Source: UBA9715 sp045614225 (GTDB taxonomy: Bacteria > Actinomycetota > Coriobacteriia > Coriobacteriales > Eggerthellaceae). Taken from it: a DNA stretch of 64,000 bases. The notes under the pieces were generated by a model. That model saw only the letters and a program-made list of their open reading frames with translations. It was not told where the DNA came from and did not search any database. The stretch lies in NCBI GenBank assembly GCA_045614225.1, contig JAZLCO010000021.1, positions 1 to 64,000 of the forward strand, read 5' to 3'. Positions 17,549 through 25,857 of the stretch are shown here, piece after piece (position 1 is the stretch's first letter; each line of letters starts with the position of its first letter). Position numbers and translations under genes: made by a program.

Positions 17549-17568
17549 ACGCCCCATCTCTGGGGCGT
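17549..17568 (-). terminator. Terminator of tRNA-Ser(TGA)
   Basis: ACGCCCCA/TGGGGCGT stem, loop TCTC, with TTTTCC downstream on the minus strand; starts 10 bp after the tRNA CCA end. Confidence 0.8.
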
Positions 17569-17577
17569 AGACAAGTC

Positions 17578-17665
17578 TGGCGGAGGAAGTAGGATTCGAA
17601 CCCACGGAACCTTGCGGCTCAACAGTTTTCAAGACTGCCGCCTTCAACCACTCGGCCATTCCTCC
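17578..17665 (-). tRNA. tRNA-Ser(TGA)
   Basis: Acceptor GGAGGAA pairs with TTCCTCC; the anticodon loop CTTGAAA gives TGA; long variable arm; encoded CCA (17578-17580 on the plus strand as TGG). Its 3' end is repeated at 17373-17395. Confidence 0.97.
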
Positions 17666-17775
17666 GTATGCGCGTGTCCAGCATTATGAAGCGAATCGTT
17701 CGTTCAAGTTGAACACAAGCAAACAGTATAGTTGATTCTAAGGGCCACATCGCGGAATCATCCTATAATACGAAC

Positions 17776-18264
17776 ATGAGCGACGAAGCGTACATGCAAA
17801 TTGCACTTGAAGAGGCGCGCAAAGCAGCCGAAGCAGGCGAAGTGCCGATTGGTGCCGTTGTGGTTTACGAACCCATCGACCCCGGCACTCGCAGGTCGCT
17901 TGCCGAGCCGCGCATTATTGCTCGTGCCGGTAACCGGCGCGAACGCGCAAAGGACCCGGCAGGGCATGCCGAGTTCGTCGCCATGATCGAGGCATCGCGC
18001 GAGCTCGACGCTTGGCGTCTTTCGGATTGTACCGTCTACGTTACGCTCGAGCCCTGCATCATGTGCGCGGGGCTTATGTACCAAGCGCGCGTGAGGCGAT
18101 GCGTGTACGGCGCGTCCGACCCGAAAGCGGGAGCGCTTGGAACGTTGTACCAGATAAATGAAGACGAACGATTGAATCACACGTTCGAAGTCACGGCTGG
18201 TGTGCTTGCCGACGAATGCGCCGAAGAGCTGCGAGAGTTCTTCGCAAACAAGAGGAAGAAATGA
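17776..18264 (+). CDS. tadA: tRNA-specific adenosine deaminase TadA
   Basis: 162-aa zinc deaminase that converts A34 to inosine in tRNA-Arg(ACG), whose gene lies 600 bp upstream. Zinc ligand and general acid appear in H64-A-E66, and the other ligands in P93-CIMC (C94, C97). The MYQARVRRCVYGASDPKAGALGT segment is TadA-like. No ribosome site is visible; TATAAT at 17764-17769 places the likely transcription start at the ATG itself, suggesting a leaderless message. It overlaps ispE by ATGA. Confidence 0.93.
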   Translation: MSDEAYMQIALEEARKAAEAGEVPIGAVVVYEPIDPGTRRSLAEPRIIARAGNRRERAKDPAGHAEFVAMIEASRELDAWRLSDCTVYVTLEPCIMCAGLMYQARVRRCVYGASDPKAGALGTLYQINEDERLNHTFEVTAGVLADECAEELREFFANKRKK

Positions 18265-19265
18265 CCGAAGCATCGAGAAATACCACACCAAAGCAGCAAA
18301 TTGGTCCAACAACCGATATGACCGCTGATGCCATCGCCATCCAAGAACTTGACGAGTTCAGGGCTCAAGGGTGGACGAAGTTGATTGCGCCAGCGAAGGT
18401 CAACCTGTATTTGGCGATTGGTGCGCGTCGCGATGATGGCTATCACGATGCGGCGACGGTCATGCACACGCTCAATTTGCACGATGTTGTGTACGTGCGG
18501 CGAAATCACGAGGGCGGCAACACGCCTGTGGCGCACATGGTCGCACGTGGTGACATCGTCGTGCCCGATCTAGCGTCGGAGGACAACATCGCCTGCAAAG
18601 CAGTCAATGCTTTGGCTGCGAAAACAGGCCGTCTCGACGATTGCGCAATAGAGATTCGCATCGAGAAAAACGTGCCTGCACAAGCGGGTCTCGGTGGTGG
18701 CTCGTCGGATGCTGCTGCGGCGCTTGTTGGCGCAGCCCAGCTGTGGGGTCTCGATCCCGACGATCCTGCTATCGAGCAAACTGCCCGAGAAATCGGTGCC
18801 GACGTCGCGTTCTTCCTACATGGGGGATGCGCGTATCTCGAAGGTACAGGCGGTACATTCGTACACGACCTGACAGCTTCGAAGCGCTCGGTTGCGCTTG
18901 TGAAGCCCGAAGGTGGCGTGTCGACGGGTGCGGCTTACCGCACTTTTGACGAGAATCCTCAGTTTGCTTCGCCAGAACAGGCAGCGTTGGTCGCCGAGGC
19001 TGCAGCAGCGGATGCCGTGCCGCTCTACAACAATCTAGCTGCCGCATCAGAAACGCTCATGCCACAGCTTGCGGAGATCCGAGCGTGGCTCGAGGGTTTA
19101 CCAGGTGTTGAAGGAGCGCTGCTGTGCGGGAGCGGGTCTTGCACGTTTGCGGTATGCTCCGATTTCGCATCGGCATGCCGTGTCGTTGCTCAGGCACGCG
19201 AGCGCGGGTTCTGGGCGCGCACGTCCTCGTTCGGTTCGGCGCGCGCAATCGCGATTAGCTTGTAG
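18261..19265 (+). CDS. ispE: 4-diphosphocytidyl-2-C-methyl-D-erythritol kinase IspE
   Basis: 334-aa GHMP kinase of the methylerythritol phosphate isoprenoid pathway. The N-terminal motif APAKVNLYLAIGARRDDGYHD starts at A43. The ATP loop is PAQAGLGGGSSDAAAAL, and the C-terminal motif is LCGSGSCTFAV. About 40 residues precede the first conserved motif, longer than typical IspE; this extension is polar and unexplained. The start at 18261 overlaps the tadA stop (ATGA) and has GAGGAAGAA upstream. Confidence 0.92.
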   Translation: MTEASRNTTPKQQIGPTTDMTADAIAIQELDEFRAQGWTKLIAPAKVNLYLAIGARRDDGYHDAATVMHTLNLHDVVYVRRNHEGGNTPVAHMVARGDIVVPDLASEDNIACKAVNALAAKTGRLDDCAIEIRIEKNVPAQAGLGGGSSDAAAALVGAAQLWGLDPDDPAIEQTAREIGADVAFFLHGGCAYLEGTGGTFVHDLTASKRSVALVKPEGGVSTGAAYRTFDENPQFASPEQAALVAEAAAADAVPLYNNLAAASETLMPQLAEIRAWLEGLPGVEGALLCGSGSCTFAVCSDFASACRVVAQARERGFWARTSSFGSARAIAISL

Positions 19266-19273
19266 GAGGTGCT

Positions 19274-19699
19274 ATGCCCGCACTGTTTGCTCGACTTTCG
19301 CGCATCGTCCCCCTGCTTGTCGTCCTGGCGTTCATTGCTGCGGTCGTATATATCGTCATGTCGTTCCGCTATTCTTCGGAACGAGCCAAGGCGACGCTCA
19401 TCAAGGTGTTCACTTGGTTGACTGGCGGTCTGTCGGTGATATTCGCGCTCGTGACGATTTATGCGCTGTTCGAGCAAAACATCCCAGTCATCGAGTTGTT
19501 TGCCAGTTTCCTCGCGACAACGCTCGTTGGATTGGCAATCACGCGCATCTGCAATGCTGTGTTCAAACGCAACCACCCTCATTATGGCGAAGAGGTTGCT
19601 CGTGCGACGATCATCAACGAATCGATTGCCAGTCGCTTTGCCGAAGCGTTCAAACGCGCTTTGGGCGAGGCGCTCAAAGACACATTCAAGCGTCGTTAA
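19274..19699 (+). CDS. Small membrane protein of unknown function
   Basis: 141 aa. Three hydrophobic segments (about residues 11-30, 48-65 and 72-90) precede an amphipathic basic C-terminal helix (ASRFAEAFKRALGEALKDTFKRR). No family recognised. RBS TAGGAGGTGCT and 8-bp spacing from ispE indicate cotranscription with tadA-ispE. Confidence 0.65.
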   Translation: MPALFARLSRIVPLLVVLAFIAAVVYIVMSFRYSSERAKATLIKVFTWLTGGLSVIFALVTIYALFEQNIPVIELFASFLATTLVGLAITRICNAVFKRNHPHYGEEVARATIINESIASRFAEAFKRALGEALKDTFKRR

Positions 19700-19766
19700 T
19701 GTGACGCACGACCGAATCGATGGATTTGCCGATCTGAGAGGGTTTAGAAATGGCTGCAAAACGCCA

Positions 19767-19801
19767 TTTGCGCAAAAATCCGGGGCCGATTTTTGCGCAA
19801 A
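19767..19801. terminator. 14-bp perfect inverted repeat
   Basis: Arms TTTGCGCAAAAATC and its complement (19767-19780, 19788-19801) with a 7-nt loop, 67 bp after the small membrane gene. No T tract follows beyond the arm; possible terminator for the tadA operon. Confidence 0.45.
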
Positions 19802-19944
19802 CCAATGAATGACGGCGCTTTTCGCATGATTCAGCCTCGCAACTCAAAATCAACATCGAAGGTCGGGTTGTTCATTGATGCATTCAGGTTGTTCCGTTTA
19901 GCCTGTTACATAGTTCCTTTCGAATATGTCACCAGGAGGATTAC

Positions 19945-20991
19945 ATGGCTAAGAACATGAGCAGGAGAGCGTTCTTGAGCACGGGCGGGCTTGCAAGTCT
20001 AGTGTTGCTGGCAGGCTGCTCGGGAGGTGCGGCCGGTTCGGGAAGCGCTGCAAGCTCAAGCGCTGCGGCAGCGTCATCGGGTTCAGGCCAGGCGACGGGC
20101 AGCGACGGCATGATGCGGGAGAAGCTCCTCGTCGGCACGTTGGCGACTGAAGACATCCTGCCATTGTGGGTCGCACAGTCTGAAGGCTTGTTCGATAAAG
20201 CTAATGCATCGGTTGAAATCGTGACGTTCCAATCCGCTACCGAGCTTATTGCCGGGGTCGCTTCTGGTGCGGTCGATATGGCCATGACCGACATCATGGT
20301 GACGGCAAGCATGTTTGCAAGCGGCATCGACGTACAGATGGAATGGGTCACATTGGGCGCAACGGCCGATCAGGGGCGTTTTGGCATCATGGTTGGGCCG
20401 AACAGCAAAGTGACGAAGCTCGAAGACCTTGCGGGCGTGCCCATCGGAGTGGGCAGCAACACCATTCTCGAATATGTCATGGACAAGCTCATGGAAGGAG
20501 CCGGCATTCCCGACGATCAAATCGTTGTCGAAGAGTTGCAGAAGCTGCCCGTGCGCTATCAAGCTATGATGTCGGGCGAAGTCCAGGCGGCGGCTCTTCC
20601 CGGTACGTTGCTCGCGCTGGGCGAGGCGAGTAATTGCAAGCTTGTTGCCGACGACACGAAGGGCGAGAACCTCTCGCAGTCAGTCATGGTCGTACGCGGC
20701 GAAGTGCTTGGCGATGCCGCAGCTGCGCAGCACCTCGAGACGCTGAAGAGCATTTGGGATGATGCGGCAAAGATGATCAACGACGATCCCGAGGCGTATC
20801 GCGAGGTGCTCATCGAAAATGCGAGCCTTCCCGTGGAAATCGCCGACACGTATCCGATTAGCACCTATCCGACTGTCCAGCTGCCGACGGCTGCCATGGT
20901 CGACCCCGTTCTGGCCTGGATGGAAAAGAAGGGCTATCTGACCAAACCGCTCGCGTATGACGAGTTGACGGGCACGTTCTCGGCGAAATAG
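19945..20991 (+). CDS. Tat-exported lipoprotein, NitT/TauT-type substrate-binding protein
   Basis: 348 aa. The N-terminus has twin arginines (SRRAFL) and a lipobox LLAGC with C25, then a Ser/Ala/Gly linker to about residue 55. The mature part (LLVGTLATEDILPLWVAQSEGLFDKANASVEIV and later SGAVDMAMTDI) matches ABC-transporter binding proteins for sulfonates, nitrate or thiamine precursors. No permease or ATPase gene is adjacent, so it is an orphan receptor here. RBS AGGAGGATTAC. Terminator follows at 21017. Confidence 0.82.
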   Translation: MAKNMSRRAFLSTGGLASLVLLAGCSGGAAGSGSAASSSAAAASSGSGQATGSDGMMREKLLVGTLATEDILPLWVAQSEGLFDKANASVEIVTFQSATELIAGVASGAVDMAMTDIMVTASMFASGIDVQMEWVTLGATADQGRFGIMVGPNSKVTKLEDLAGVPIGVGSNTILEYVMDKLMEGAGIPDDQIVVEELQKLPVRYQAMMSGEVQAAALPGTLLALGEASNCKLVADDTKGENLSQSVMVVRGEVLGDAAAAQHLETLKSIWDDAAKMINDDPEAYREVLIENASLPVEIADTYPISTYPTVQLPTAAMVDPVLAWMEKKGYLTKPLAYDELTGTFSAK

Positions 20992-21016
20992 TGTTGAACA
21001 AGTCGTTTCTCAACGA

Positions 21017-21057
21017 TGCGCCAGGGGGTTCACTCTAAAGCCTCTGGCGCATTTTTT
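21017..21057. terminator. Bidirectional terminator
   Basis: TGCGCCAGGGG pairs with CCTCTGGCGCA (one G-T), followed by T6 in the plus direction. Sits between the lipoprotein (+) and the TetR gene (-). Confidence 0.8.
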
Positions 21058-21637
21058 ACAGTCGATTGCGAACATCCTTGATCGAGAAGTCGTAAATCAA
21101 GTGGGCGAGTTGGCGAGCTGATGTGGACCCTGGGTTCGAGAGCCATCTCGAAATCATGAAAAGCGTGCCTGCCAAAGTGTATTCGAGCATCAAGTCGATC
21201 TCACCTTCCGACCGCGCGTTGTCGACATCGATGACGTACTCTCTCCAAAGCGGCTTCAAATTCGCTTTCAGCTTGTATATGAACGCAGGGTCGCCCTGCT
21301 CGCTCAGCAGCACTGTGATAAAGGGCTTGTTACGCTCGTAGTACAGGACCACATCTTTGCATGCGGCGATGAGGCTGACCTTGCTCGAATCGTTGCGCAG
21401 ACGCTTCATGCATGCTTCGACGCATTCGGTCATGCCCTCGAGCAGCGAGGCTTCTATGGTGGCAAGCATTTCGTACAAGTCACGGTAATGAAGATAGAAC
21501 GTTCCGCGGTTGTAGCCGGCGAGCTTGCAGACTTCGCTGACGGTTATCTTCTCGATGGGCTTGTCAGCGTAGAGGCGCCAGAAAGCCTCTTTCAAATCGG
21601 CTTTGGTTTGCTTGGTTTTTTCGGGACGTTTTTTCAT
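21056..21637 (-). CDS. TetR/AcrR-family regulator
   Basis: 193 aa. The N-terminal helix-turn-helix (KADLKEAFWRLYADKPIEKITVSEVCKLAGYNRGTFYLHYRDLYE) is typical TetR, close to the group with a C-terminal domain of TetR_C_7/8 type. ATG 21637 has no ribosome site, but TATGCT ends six bases before it on the minus strand, suggesting a leaderless message. It is divergent from the DUF2207-like gene at 21740 with about 100 bp between, so that gene is a candidate target. Confidence 0.8.
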   Translation of the reverse strand: MKKRPEKTKQTKADLKEAFWRLYADKPIEKITVSEVCKLAGYNRGTFYLHYRDLYEMLATIEASLLEGMTECVEACMKRLRNDSSKVSLIAACKDVVLYYERNKPFITVLLSEQGDPAFIYKLKANLKPLWREYVIDVDNARSEGEIDLMLEYTLAGTLFMISRWLSNPGSTSARQLAHLIYDFSIKDVRNRL

Positions 21638-21739
21638 GAGCACAGCATAGCACGATGTGGCAACAAGCCATGGAGCTGCTCCGAAGGCGTACAGGTGGGT
21701 ATAATGGATGGGTCTGTCAAATGGTACGAGGGGAGAGTT

Positions 21740-22957
21740 GTGAAACGGGCGCTGATCGCGTTTGCCATGCTGGTGGTTTTGCTGTTGCCGGCACAGGCGC
21801 TCGTTGCCCCGCGTCTCGCTTTTGCTGCTGATCCGGGTTATTCCATCGATCAGCTCACAACAGATATCTACGTCGAAACCGACTCGTCCATGCACGTCGT
21901 CGAACGGCAGGTTCTTACGTTCGGGCAGCAAAGCAAAGGCCTGGTTTGGCATTTGCAGGAATTCGAGCAAAGCGAGCCAGTCAAAATCGCATCAGTTCGC
22001 GTCGTGCAGCTCGATGGCGAAGGAGCTGCAGCTGGCGATTGGCTGTCTTTGCAGCATGCGGATTGCAAACCGGAAGAACAGGGGTTGAAGCCCGGCGACG
22101 TTCCTAATGCGAGCTGGCGCGGTGCTGATGTGCAACCTTGGTATTCGTACAGCATCTCCGACAACATGGTACGGTGCTACTTCCCAGCTGACGCGGGAAC
22201 GTACATGCTCGAGGTCGACTACACGGTCATGCGGCGTGTGACCGTGTTCCGCGATGTGGGTGAATTGTATTGGCGTTATGCACAGAGCGACATGCCGGTT
22301 GATGCTCACGATGTTTCTTTACGAGTGGCTTTGCCCGTTCCAGCTGGCTTCGAGATCCAACCGGATACTACGGTGATGGCGTGGGGCCATGGGCCGGTGG
22401 ACGGCACGTTTTCGGTAGGCGAGGATGGGTCGGTTACGTATCACGTCGATGTCGTTAAAGCTGGCCATTACGCTGAAGCCCATCTGCTGTTCCCTTCGAG
22501 CTGGATTGACAATATCGACATCCAAGCGCCGAACCACCAAACCGAGATGCGCCGCTCTGATGCTATTGCCGAGGAGTCCCAATGGCTCGACCAGAGCGCG
22601 CGTGCGAGTATTTGGGACAACAAGGTGCGCGTCGTGTTCATGCCGCTTGTTGCAATTGCCGCGCTCGTAGCTATCGTCATTGCGATAGCGTTTGGTCGTT
22701 CGCCGCGAACACGCCGCTGGTTTGTTCGCGTAGCAGCAACGCTCGGGGTAATTGCCCTGGCCGAACAAGCGTTTTTCAGAGAACCGCTAACAACATGCGT
22801 TCTGCTGGTTGCCGCTGCCGCAACCGCTCTTCTTGCAGGCTGCTTGCCTTTGAACGATGAGGCACCAGAGGAAGAGCTCTGCGAGTTGTGCGAATCCGAT
22901 TCGGAGGGCGAACCGGACAATCCTACGGAACAAGGAGACGACCGTGAGTCAGAGTAA
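21740..22957 (+). CDS. DUF2207-like secreted/membrane protein
   Basis: 405 aa. A signal peptide (KRALIAFAMLVVLLLPAQALVAPRLAFA) is followed by an extracellular domain opening with YSIDQLTTDIYVETDSSMHVVERQVLTF, as in DUF2207 membrane proteins. Two or three hydrophobic segments follow about residues 310-380, and then a short acidic tail. Full DUF2207 proteins are longer. GTG 21740 is chosen because GAGGGGAGAG precedes it and the signal peptide starts there. TATAAT lies at 21700. Overlaps the next gene by 14 bp. Confidence 0.7.
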   Translation: MKRALIAFAMLVVLLLPAQALVAPRLAFAADPGYSIDQLTTDIYVETDSSMHVVERQVLTFGQQSKGLVWHLQEFEQSEPVKIASVRVVQLDGEGAAAGDWLSLQHADCKPEEQGLKPGDVPNASWRGADVQPWYSYSISDNMVRCYFPADAGTYMLEVDYTVMRRVTVFRDVGELYWRYAQSDMPVDAHDVSLRVALPVPAGFEIQPDTTVMAWGHGPVDGTFSVGEDGSVTYHVDVVKAGHYAEAHLLFPSSWIDNIDIQAPNHQTEMRRSDAIAEESQWLDQSARASIWDNKVRVVFMPLVAIAALVAIVIAIAFGRSPRTRRWFVRVAATLGVIALAEQAFFREPLTTCVLLVAAAATALLAGCLPLNDEAPEEELCELCESDSEGEPDNPTEQGDDRESE

Positions 22958-23462
22958 CGGCAACATCGTGTTGATCGGAATGCCGGGTGCGGGCAAATCG
23001 ACGCTCGGAGTCGTTTTGGCAAAGATTCTCAACAAGCAGTTCCTCGATGCCGATCTGGTCATCCAAAACCTGCATGGCAAGACGCTGCAGACGCTCATTG
23101 ACGAGAGGGGAGCCGAGGGTTTCATCGCACTGGAAAACGAAGCGCTTTGCGGAATCGAGGCACACAACACGGTCGTTGCAACGGGGGGAAGCGCAGTTTA
23201 CTCAGACGAGGTAATGGCCCATTTGGCAAAGATAGGCACGGTCGTTTACCTCGAGATTTCGTACGAATCCCTCGTCGAACGCCTTGGTGACCTCGACGAG
23301 CGCGGGGTTGTGTTCAGGGGCGATGCGGGAATGGGATTGCGGGGTCTTTACGACGAACGCCGTCCGCTCTATGAGGACTATGCCGATTTGACGGTTGATG
23401 TCGACGGCCTGACGATAACCGCCGCAGCACGCAAGGTTGCTGCTGCGTATGCAAAAAGCTAG
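22944..23462 (+). CDS. Shikimate-kinase-like nucleotide kinase
   Basis: 172-aa P-loop kinase. Walker A is GMPGAGKST (K18), then DADLVIQ and ATGGSAVYS. The fold is that of AroK, which phosphorylates shikimate. The FRxxE motif reads FIALE (I61 in place of the shikimate-binding Arg), and the usual GGG substrate loop is GGS (81-83). Substrate may therefore differ, and 'shikimate kinase' is only a fold-level call. GTG 22944 has CAAGGAGACGACC upstream. No aro genes are nearby. Confidence 0.65.
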   Translation: MSQSNGNIVLIGMPGAGKSTLGVVLAKILNKQFLDADLVIQNLHGKTLQTLIDERGAEGFIALENEALCGIEAHNTVVATGGSAVYSDEVMAHLAKIGTVVYLEISYESLVERLGDLDERGVVFRGDAGMGLRGLYDERRPLYEDYADLTVDVDGLTITAAARKVAAAYAKS

Positions 23463-23587
23463 CTAAAAGAGGCGGATCCGTTCGGCCTCATCACAAACTG
23501 ATCTTCAGCATAGATACCGCTTGTGCCCACTTCGCCTGAAAGTTCGAAGTCAAGGAGCGGGCAGTCGTCATAGCCGTCTTCCACCAT
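23459..23587 (-). CDS. Possible 42-aa acidic protein
   Basis: Short minus-strand frame with ATG 23587 and GAGGG eight bases upstream, ending tail-to-tail over the last bases of the kinase gene. The peptide begins MVEDGYDDCPLLDFELSGEV and is acidic with one Cys. It lies after the two hairpins that follow tRNA-Arg(CCT). No homologue recognised; it could be the remnant of a longer gene. Confidence 0.3.
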   Translation of the reverse strand: MVEDGYDDCPLLDFELSGEVGTSGIYAEDQFVMRPNGSASFS

Positions 23588-23600
23588 CAATCAATCCCTC

Positions 23601-23660
23601 GCTTCTTATTGCATCCCATGCAATAAGAAGCAGGTCAGAGAGGATAACTCTCCGACCTGC
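23601..23660 (-). terminator. Double hairpin downstream of tRNA-Arg(CCT)
   Basis: 23630-23660 (GCAGGTC...GACCTGC) and 23601-23631 (14-bp perfect arms GCTTCTTATTGCAT, CCC centre). Both follow the tRNA on the minus strand and could end its transcript. Confidence 0.6.
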
Positions 23661-23668
23661 AAGTTTAC

Positions 23669-23744
23669 TGGCGCCCCAGGGCCGATTCGAACGGCCGACA
23701 CCCGCTTTAGGAGAGCGGTGCTCTGTCCCCTGAGCTACTGGGGC
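23669..23744 (-). tRNA. tRNA-Arg(CCT)
   Basis: Acceptor GCCCCAG pairs with CTGGGGC; anticodon loop CTCCTAA gives CCT; T arm GTTCGAATC; CCA encoded. Confidence 0.97.
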
Positions 23745-23768
23745 GTAGGCGGTATTGTACCAAATCGG

Positions 23769-25784
23769 CTAGCCGGATGTCTTTGACGCTGCCGAGCTCG
23801 ATGAGGGTGTTGGCGTTGGCGTCGGATCCTTATCAAAAGCTACCGACAGACTGAGGTCTCCCTTAACGTTGCTGATGGTCACGGAGCTTGAGGCGCCGTA
23901 CGAGTTCCCGTTCGAGTCGACCACGCTGGAAATGTGATATCCGGAATTCGCCACGATGGAGAATGTGACGCTGTCATCCTCGGGCACCTGGGTGCTTTCG
24001 GGAGTTACGTAGCCACCCGACGGATCGTTCACATACGCAATTGCGTAGTAGTACTGCACGCCCGTGCTGACCTTGATGTTGACCGTCGAGTCGGGTTTCG
24101 CTTTCTCGCCAGCTGCGGGCGATTGGCTTATGACGCAGCCCTGGGGTACGTTCTTGTCGGACGCGTAATCGACGGTCACTTCAAACCCGGCATTGTTCAG
24201 GGCGGCTGTTGCCTCACCTTCGTACATGTTCTTGACATCGGGCACAGCGATGGTCTCTTGACCTGCAGAGAGGATGTAGATGACTGTCGAACCCTTGTCG
24301 GCTTTCGTGCCTGCTTCAGGCGTTTGGCGCATGACGCGATTCTCTTTGACCGTGTCGGAATGCTCAGCTGTGCCAGCTTCGTATTTGAAGCCGGCACGTT
24401 GCAGGGCGGCGCGTGCCTCGTTTGCCGTCATGTTGGTCAAATCAGGCACTTCAACTTGCTCGACGCCTTTCGAGACAGTTAAGTTGATGGGCGTATCCTT
24501 TGGTTGCTTCGTCTTGGCGCGCGGCGACTGGCTGATGACCGTATCGGCGGGTATCGCGTCATTGAAAGCGTATTCGATGTTTCCTACCTTGAAGCCCGCG
24601 TCCTCGACAGCCGCAGTTGCCTCGTTGAGCGTCATGCCAGCGCAATCAGGCACCTCGGCACCTTCGCTGACGGTGTTGCCGAGCAGGAAATACGACAGTG
24701 CGGCGATGATGGCGATGGCGACGATGGCGCCCAGCGCGATGAACACCCCGCGACGGGATTTACCGCCCTGCGAGCCGTTGGTGCCACCTGGTTGACCGAT
24801 GACGCCGCTGTTTTGGAAATTGTTCTGTCGGATCTGGTCGCCTGAAGGCTTCATGACGGCGGTTTGCTCGCCGTTGAAGGGAACCGGCGGGATGTCGGGA
24901 ATCTTGTCATTGATAAGCATGGTGTCAGCGGTGTTGAAGCCGCCGAGGCTGACCGCGCGGCCTGCGAGGAAATCGTTGAGTGCGCTGCGCATGTCGCGTG
25001 CCGTGGCAAAACGATCGCGCGGGTCCTTCGCAATCGCCTTCATGATGATGCTCTCGAGGGCGGGGTCGATTGCGGGGTTTATCTCGCGTGGTGGTACAGC
25101 CTGATCTTGCACCTGCTTGAGCGCAACGCTCACTGCGTCGGGTCCGTCAAAGGGCAACTTGCCCGTAGCAGCCTCGTAAAGCACTATGCCAAGCGAATAG
25201 ATATCGCTTGCAGCTGTGAGCTCTTTGCCTTGCGCCTGTTCGGGGGAGATGTAGTGGGCGGTGCCGAGCACGGCCGACGTCTTTGCCATAACCGAGTTCT
25301 TGGCACGTGCAATGCCGAAATCCATGACCTTCACGTTGCCGTCCGGCTGGACCATGATGTTCTGGGGCTTGATGTCGCGGTGAATGATGTCGAGGTTGTG
25401 CGCGACGGCAAGTGCTTGGCAGACCTGCGAGCCGATTTCCGCAACCTTACGCTGGTTGATGGCACCGCGCTGCTGTATGGCGGTCTTCAGATCGGAGCCC
25501 CGCACGAACTCCATGACGATAAACGACGTATCAGTATCCTGACCCCAGTCGTATACGTTGACGATGTAGGGGCTTTGCAGGTTTGCTGCAGCTGCCGCTT
25601 CCTGGCGGAATCTTGTGCGGAAGTTCTCGTCTTCCGCATATTGGGGAAGCATGATTTTGATAGCGACCGTGCGTCCGAGGACCCTGTCTTGTCCCTGGTA
25701 GACTTCTGCCATCCCGCCGATGCCGACCCGTTCGCCGACAAGGTAGCGGTTGCTGAGCGTCCTTCCTGTCATGTTGCCTGTCAC
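23769..25784 (-). CDS. pknB: Ser/Thr protein kinase with PASTA repeats (PknB-like)
   Basis: 671-aa membrane kinase that senses peptidoglycan fragments and phosphorylates envelope and division proteins. The cytoplasmic kinase has VGIGGMAEVYQG, catalytic-lysine VAIKIM, HRDIKPQN and DFGIA. A single transmembrane helix (about 345-365) precedes three PASTA repeats and a C-terminal bacterial-repeat-like domain (YYYAIAYVND...), ending in a Pro/Ser-rich tail. GTG 25784 is preferred over ATG 25799 because AAGGAG sits six bases before it. Last gene of the five-gene envelope operon. Confidence 0.93.
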   Translation of the reverse strand: MTGNMTGRTLSNRYLVGERVGIGGMAEVYQGQDRVLGRTVAIKIMLPQYAEDENFRTRFRQEAAAAANLQSPYIVNVYDWGQDTDTSFIVMEFVRGSDLKTAIQQRGAINQRKVAEIGSQVCQALAVAHNLDIIHRDIKPQNIMVQPDGNVKVMDFGIARAKNSVMAKTSAVLGTAHYISPEQAQGKELTAASDIYSLGIVLYEAATGKLPFDGPDAVSVALKQVQDQAVPPREINPAIDPALESIIMKAIAKDPRDRFATARDMRSALNDFLAGRAVSLGGFNTADTMLINDKIPDIPPVPFNGEQTAVMKPSGDQIRQNNFQNSGVIGQPGGTNGSQGGKSRRGVFIALGAIVAIAIIAALSYFLLGNTVSEGAEVPDCAGMTLNEATAAVEDAGFKVGNIEYAFNDAIPADTVISQSPRAKTKQPKDTPINLTVSKGVEQVEVPDLTNMTANEARAALQRAGFKYEAGTAEHSDTVKENRVMRQTPEAGTKADKGSTVIYILSAGQETIAVPDVKNMYEGEATAALNNAGFEVTVDYASDKNVPQGCVISQSPAAGEKAKPDSTVNIKVSTGVQYYYAIAYVNDPSGGYVTPESTQVPEDDSVTFSIVANSGYHISSVVDSNGNSYGASSSVTISNVKGDLSLSVAFDKDPTPTPTPSSSSAASKTSG

Positions 25785-25857
25785 TTTGCTCTCCTTCATG
25801 CTTCGTGTTCGTGTTTGTGCGGCGTTGTGGTCACACGAATCATCAGCCTATATCTTC

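Larger units (their letters stand above)
17247..17600. repeat. 201-202-bp tandem repeat, two units, beside tRNA-Ser
   Basis: Unit A runs about 17250-17395 and unit B about 17451-17597. Each has, in plus-strand order: a 10-bp hairpin with GCT loop (17256-17278; 17457-17479), CCTCATCGGTTCGAATCC plus a CT-rich tail, a CGCCCCA/TGGGGCG hairpin (17346-17367; 17549-17568), and a 23-bp identical copy of the tRNA-Ser 3' end (17373-17395; 17575-17597). Matching parts are 201-202 bp apart. The GCT hairpins differ at several stem positions, yet both stems are perfectly paired. An extra hairpin (17399-17419) sits between the units. On the minus strand this is tRNA 3' end, terminator and hairpin, duplicated. 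Confidence 0.7.

Noticed and set aside
17077..17665. Integrative element bounded by att sites at the tRNA-Ser
   Set aside because: The 23-bp tRNA-end copies are only 202 bp apart and enclose no integrase or cargo gene, so a tandem duplication is the simpler reading.
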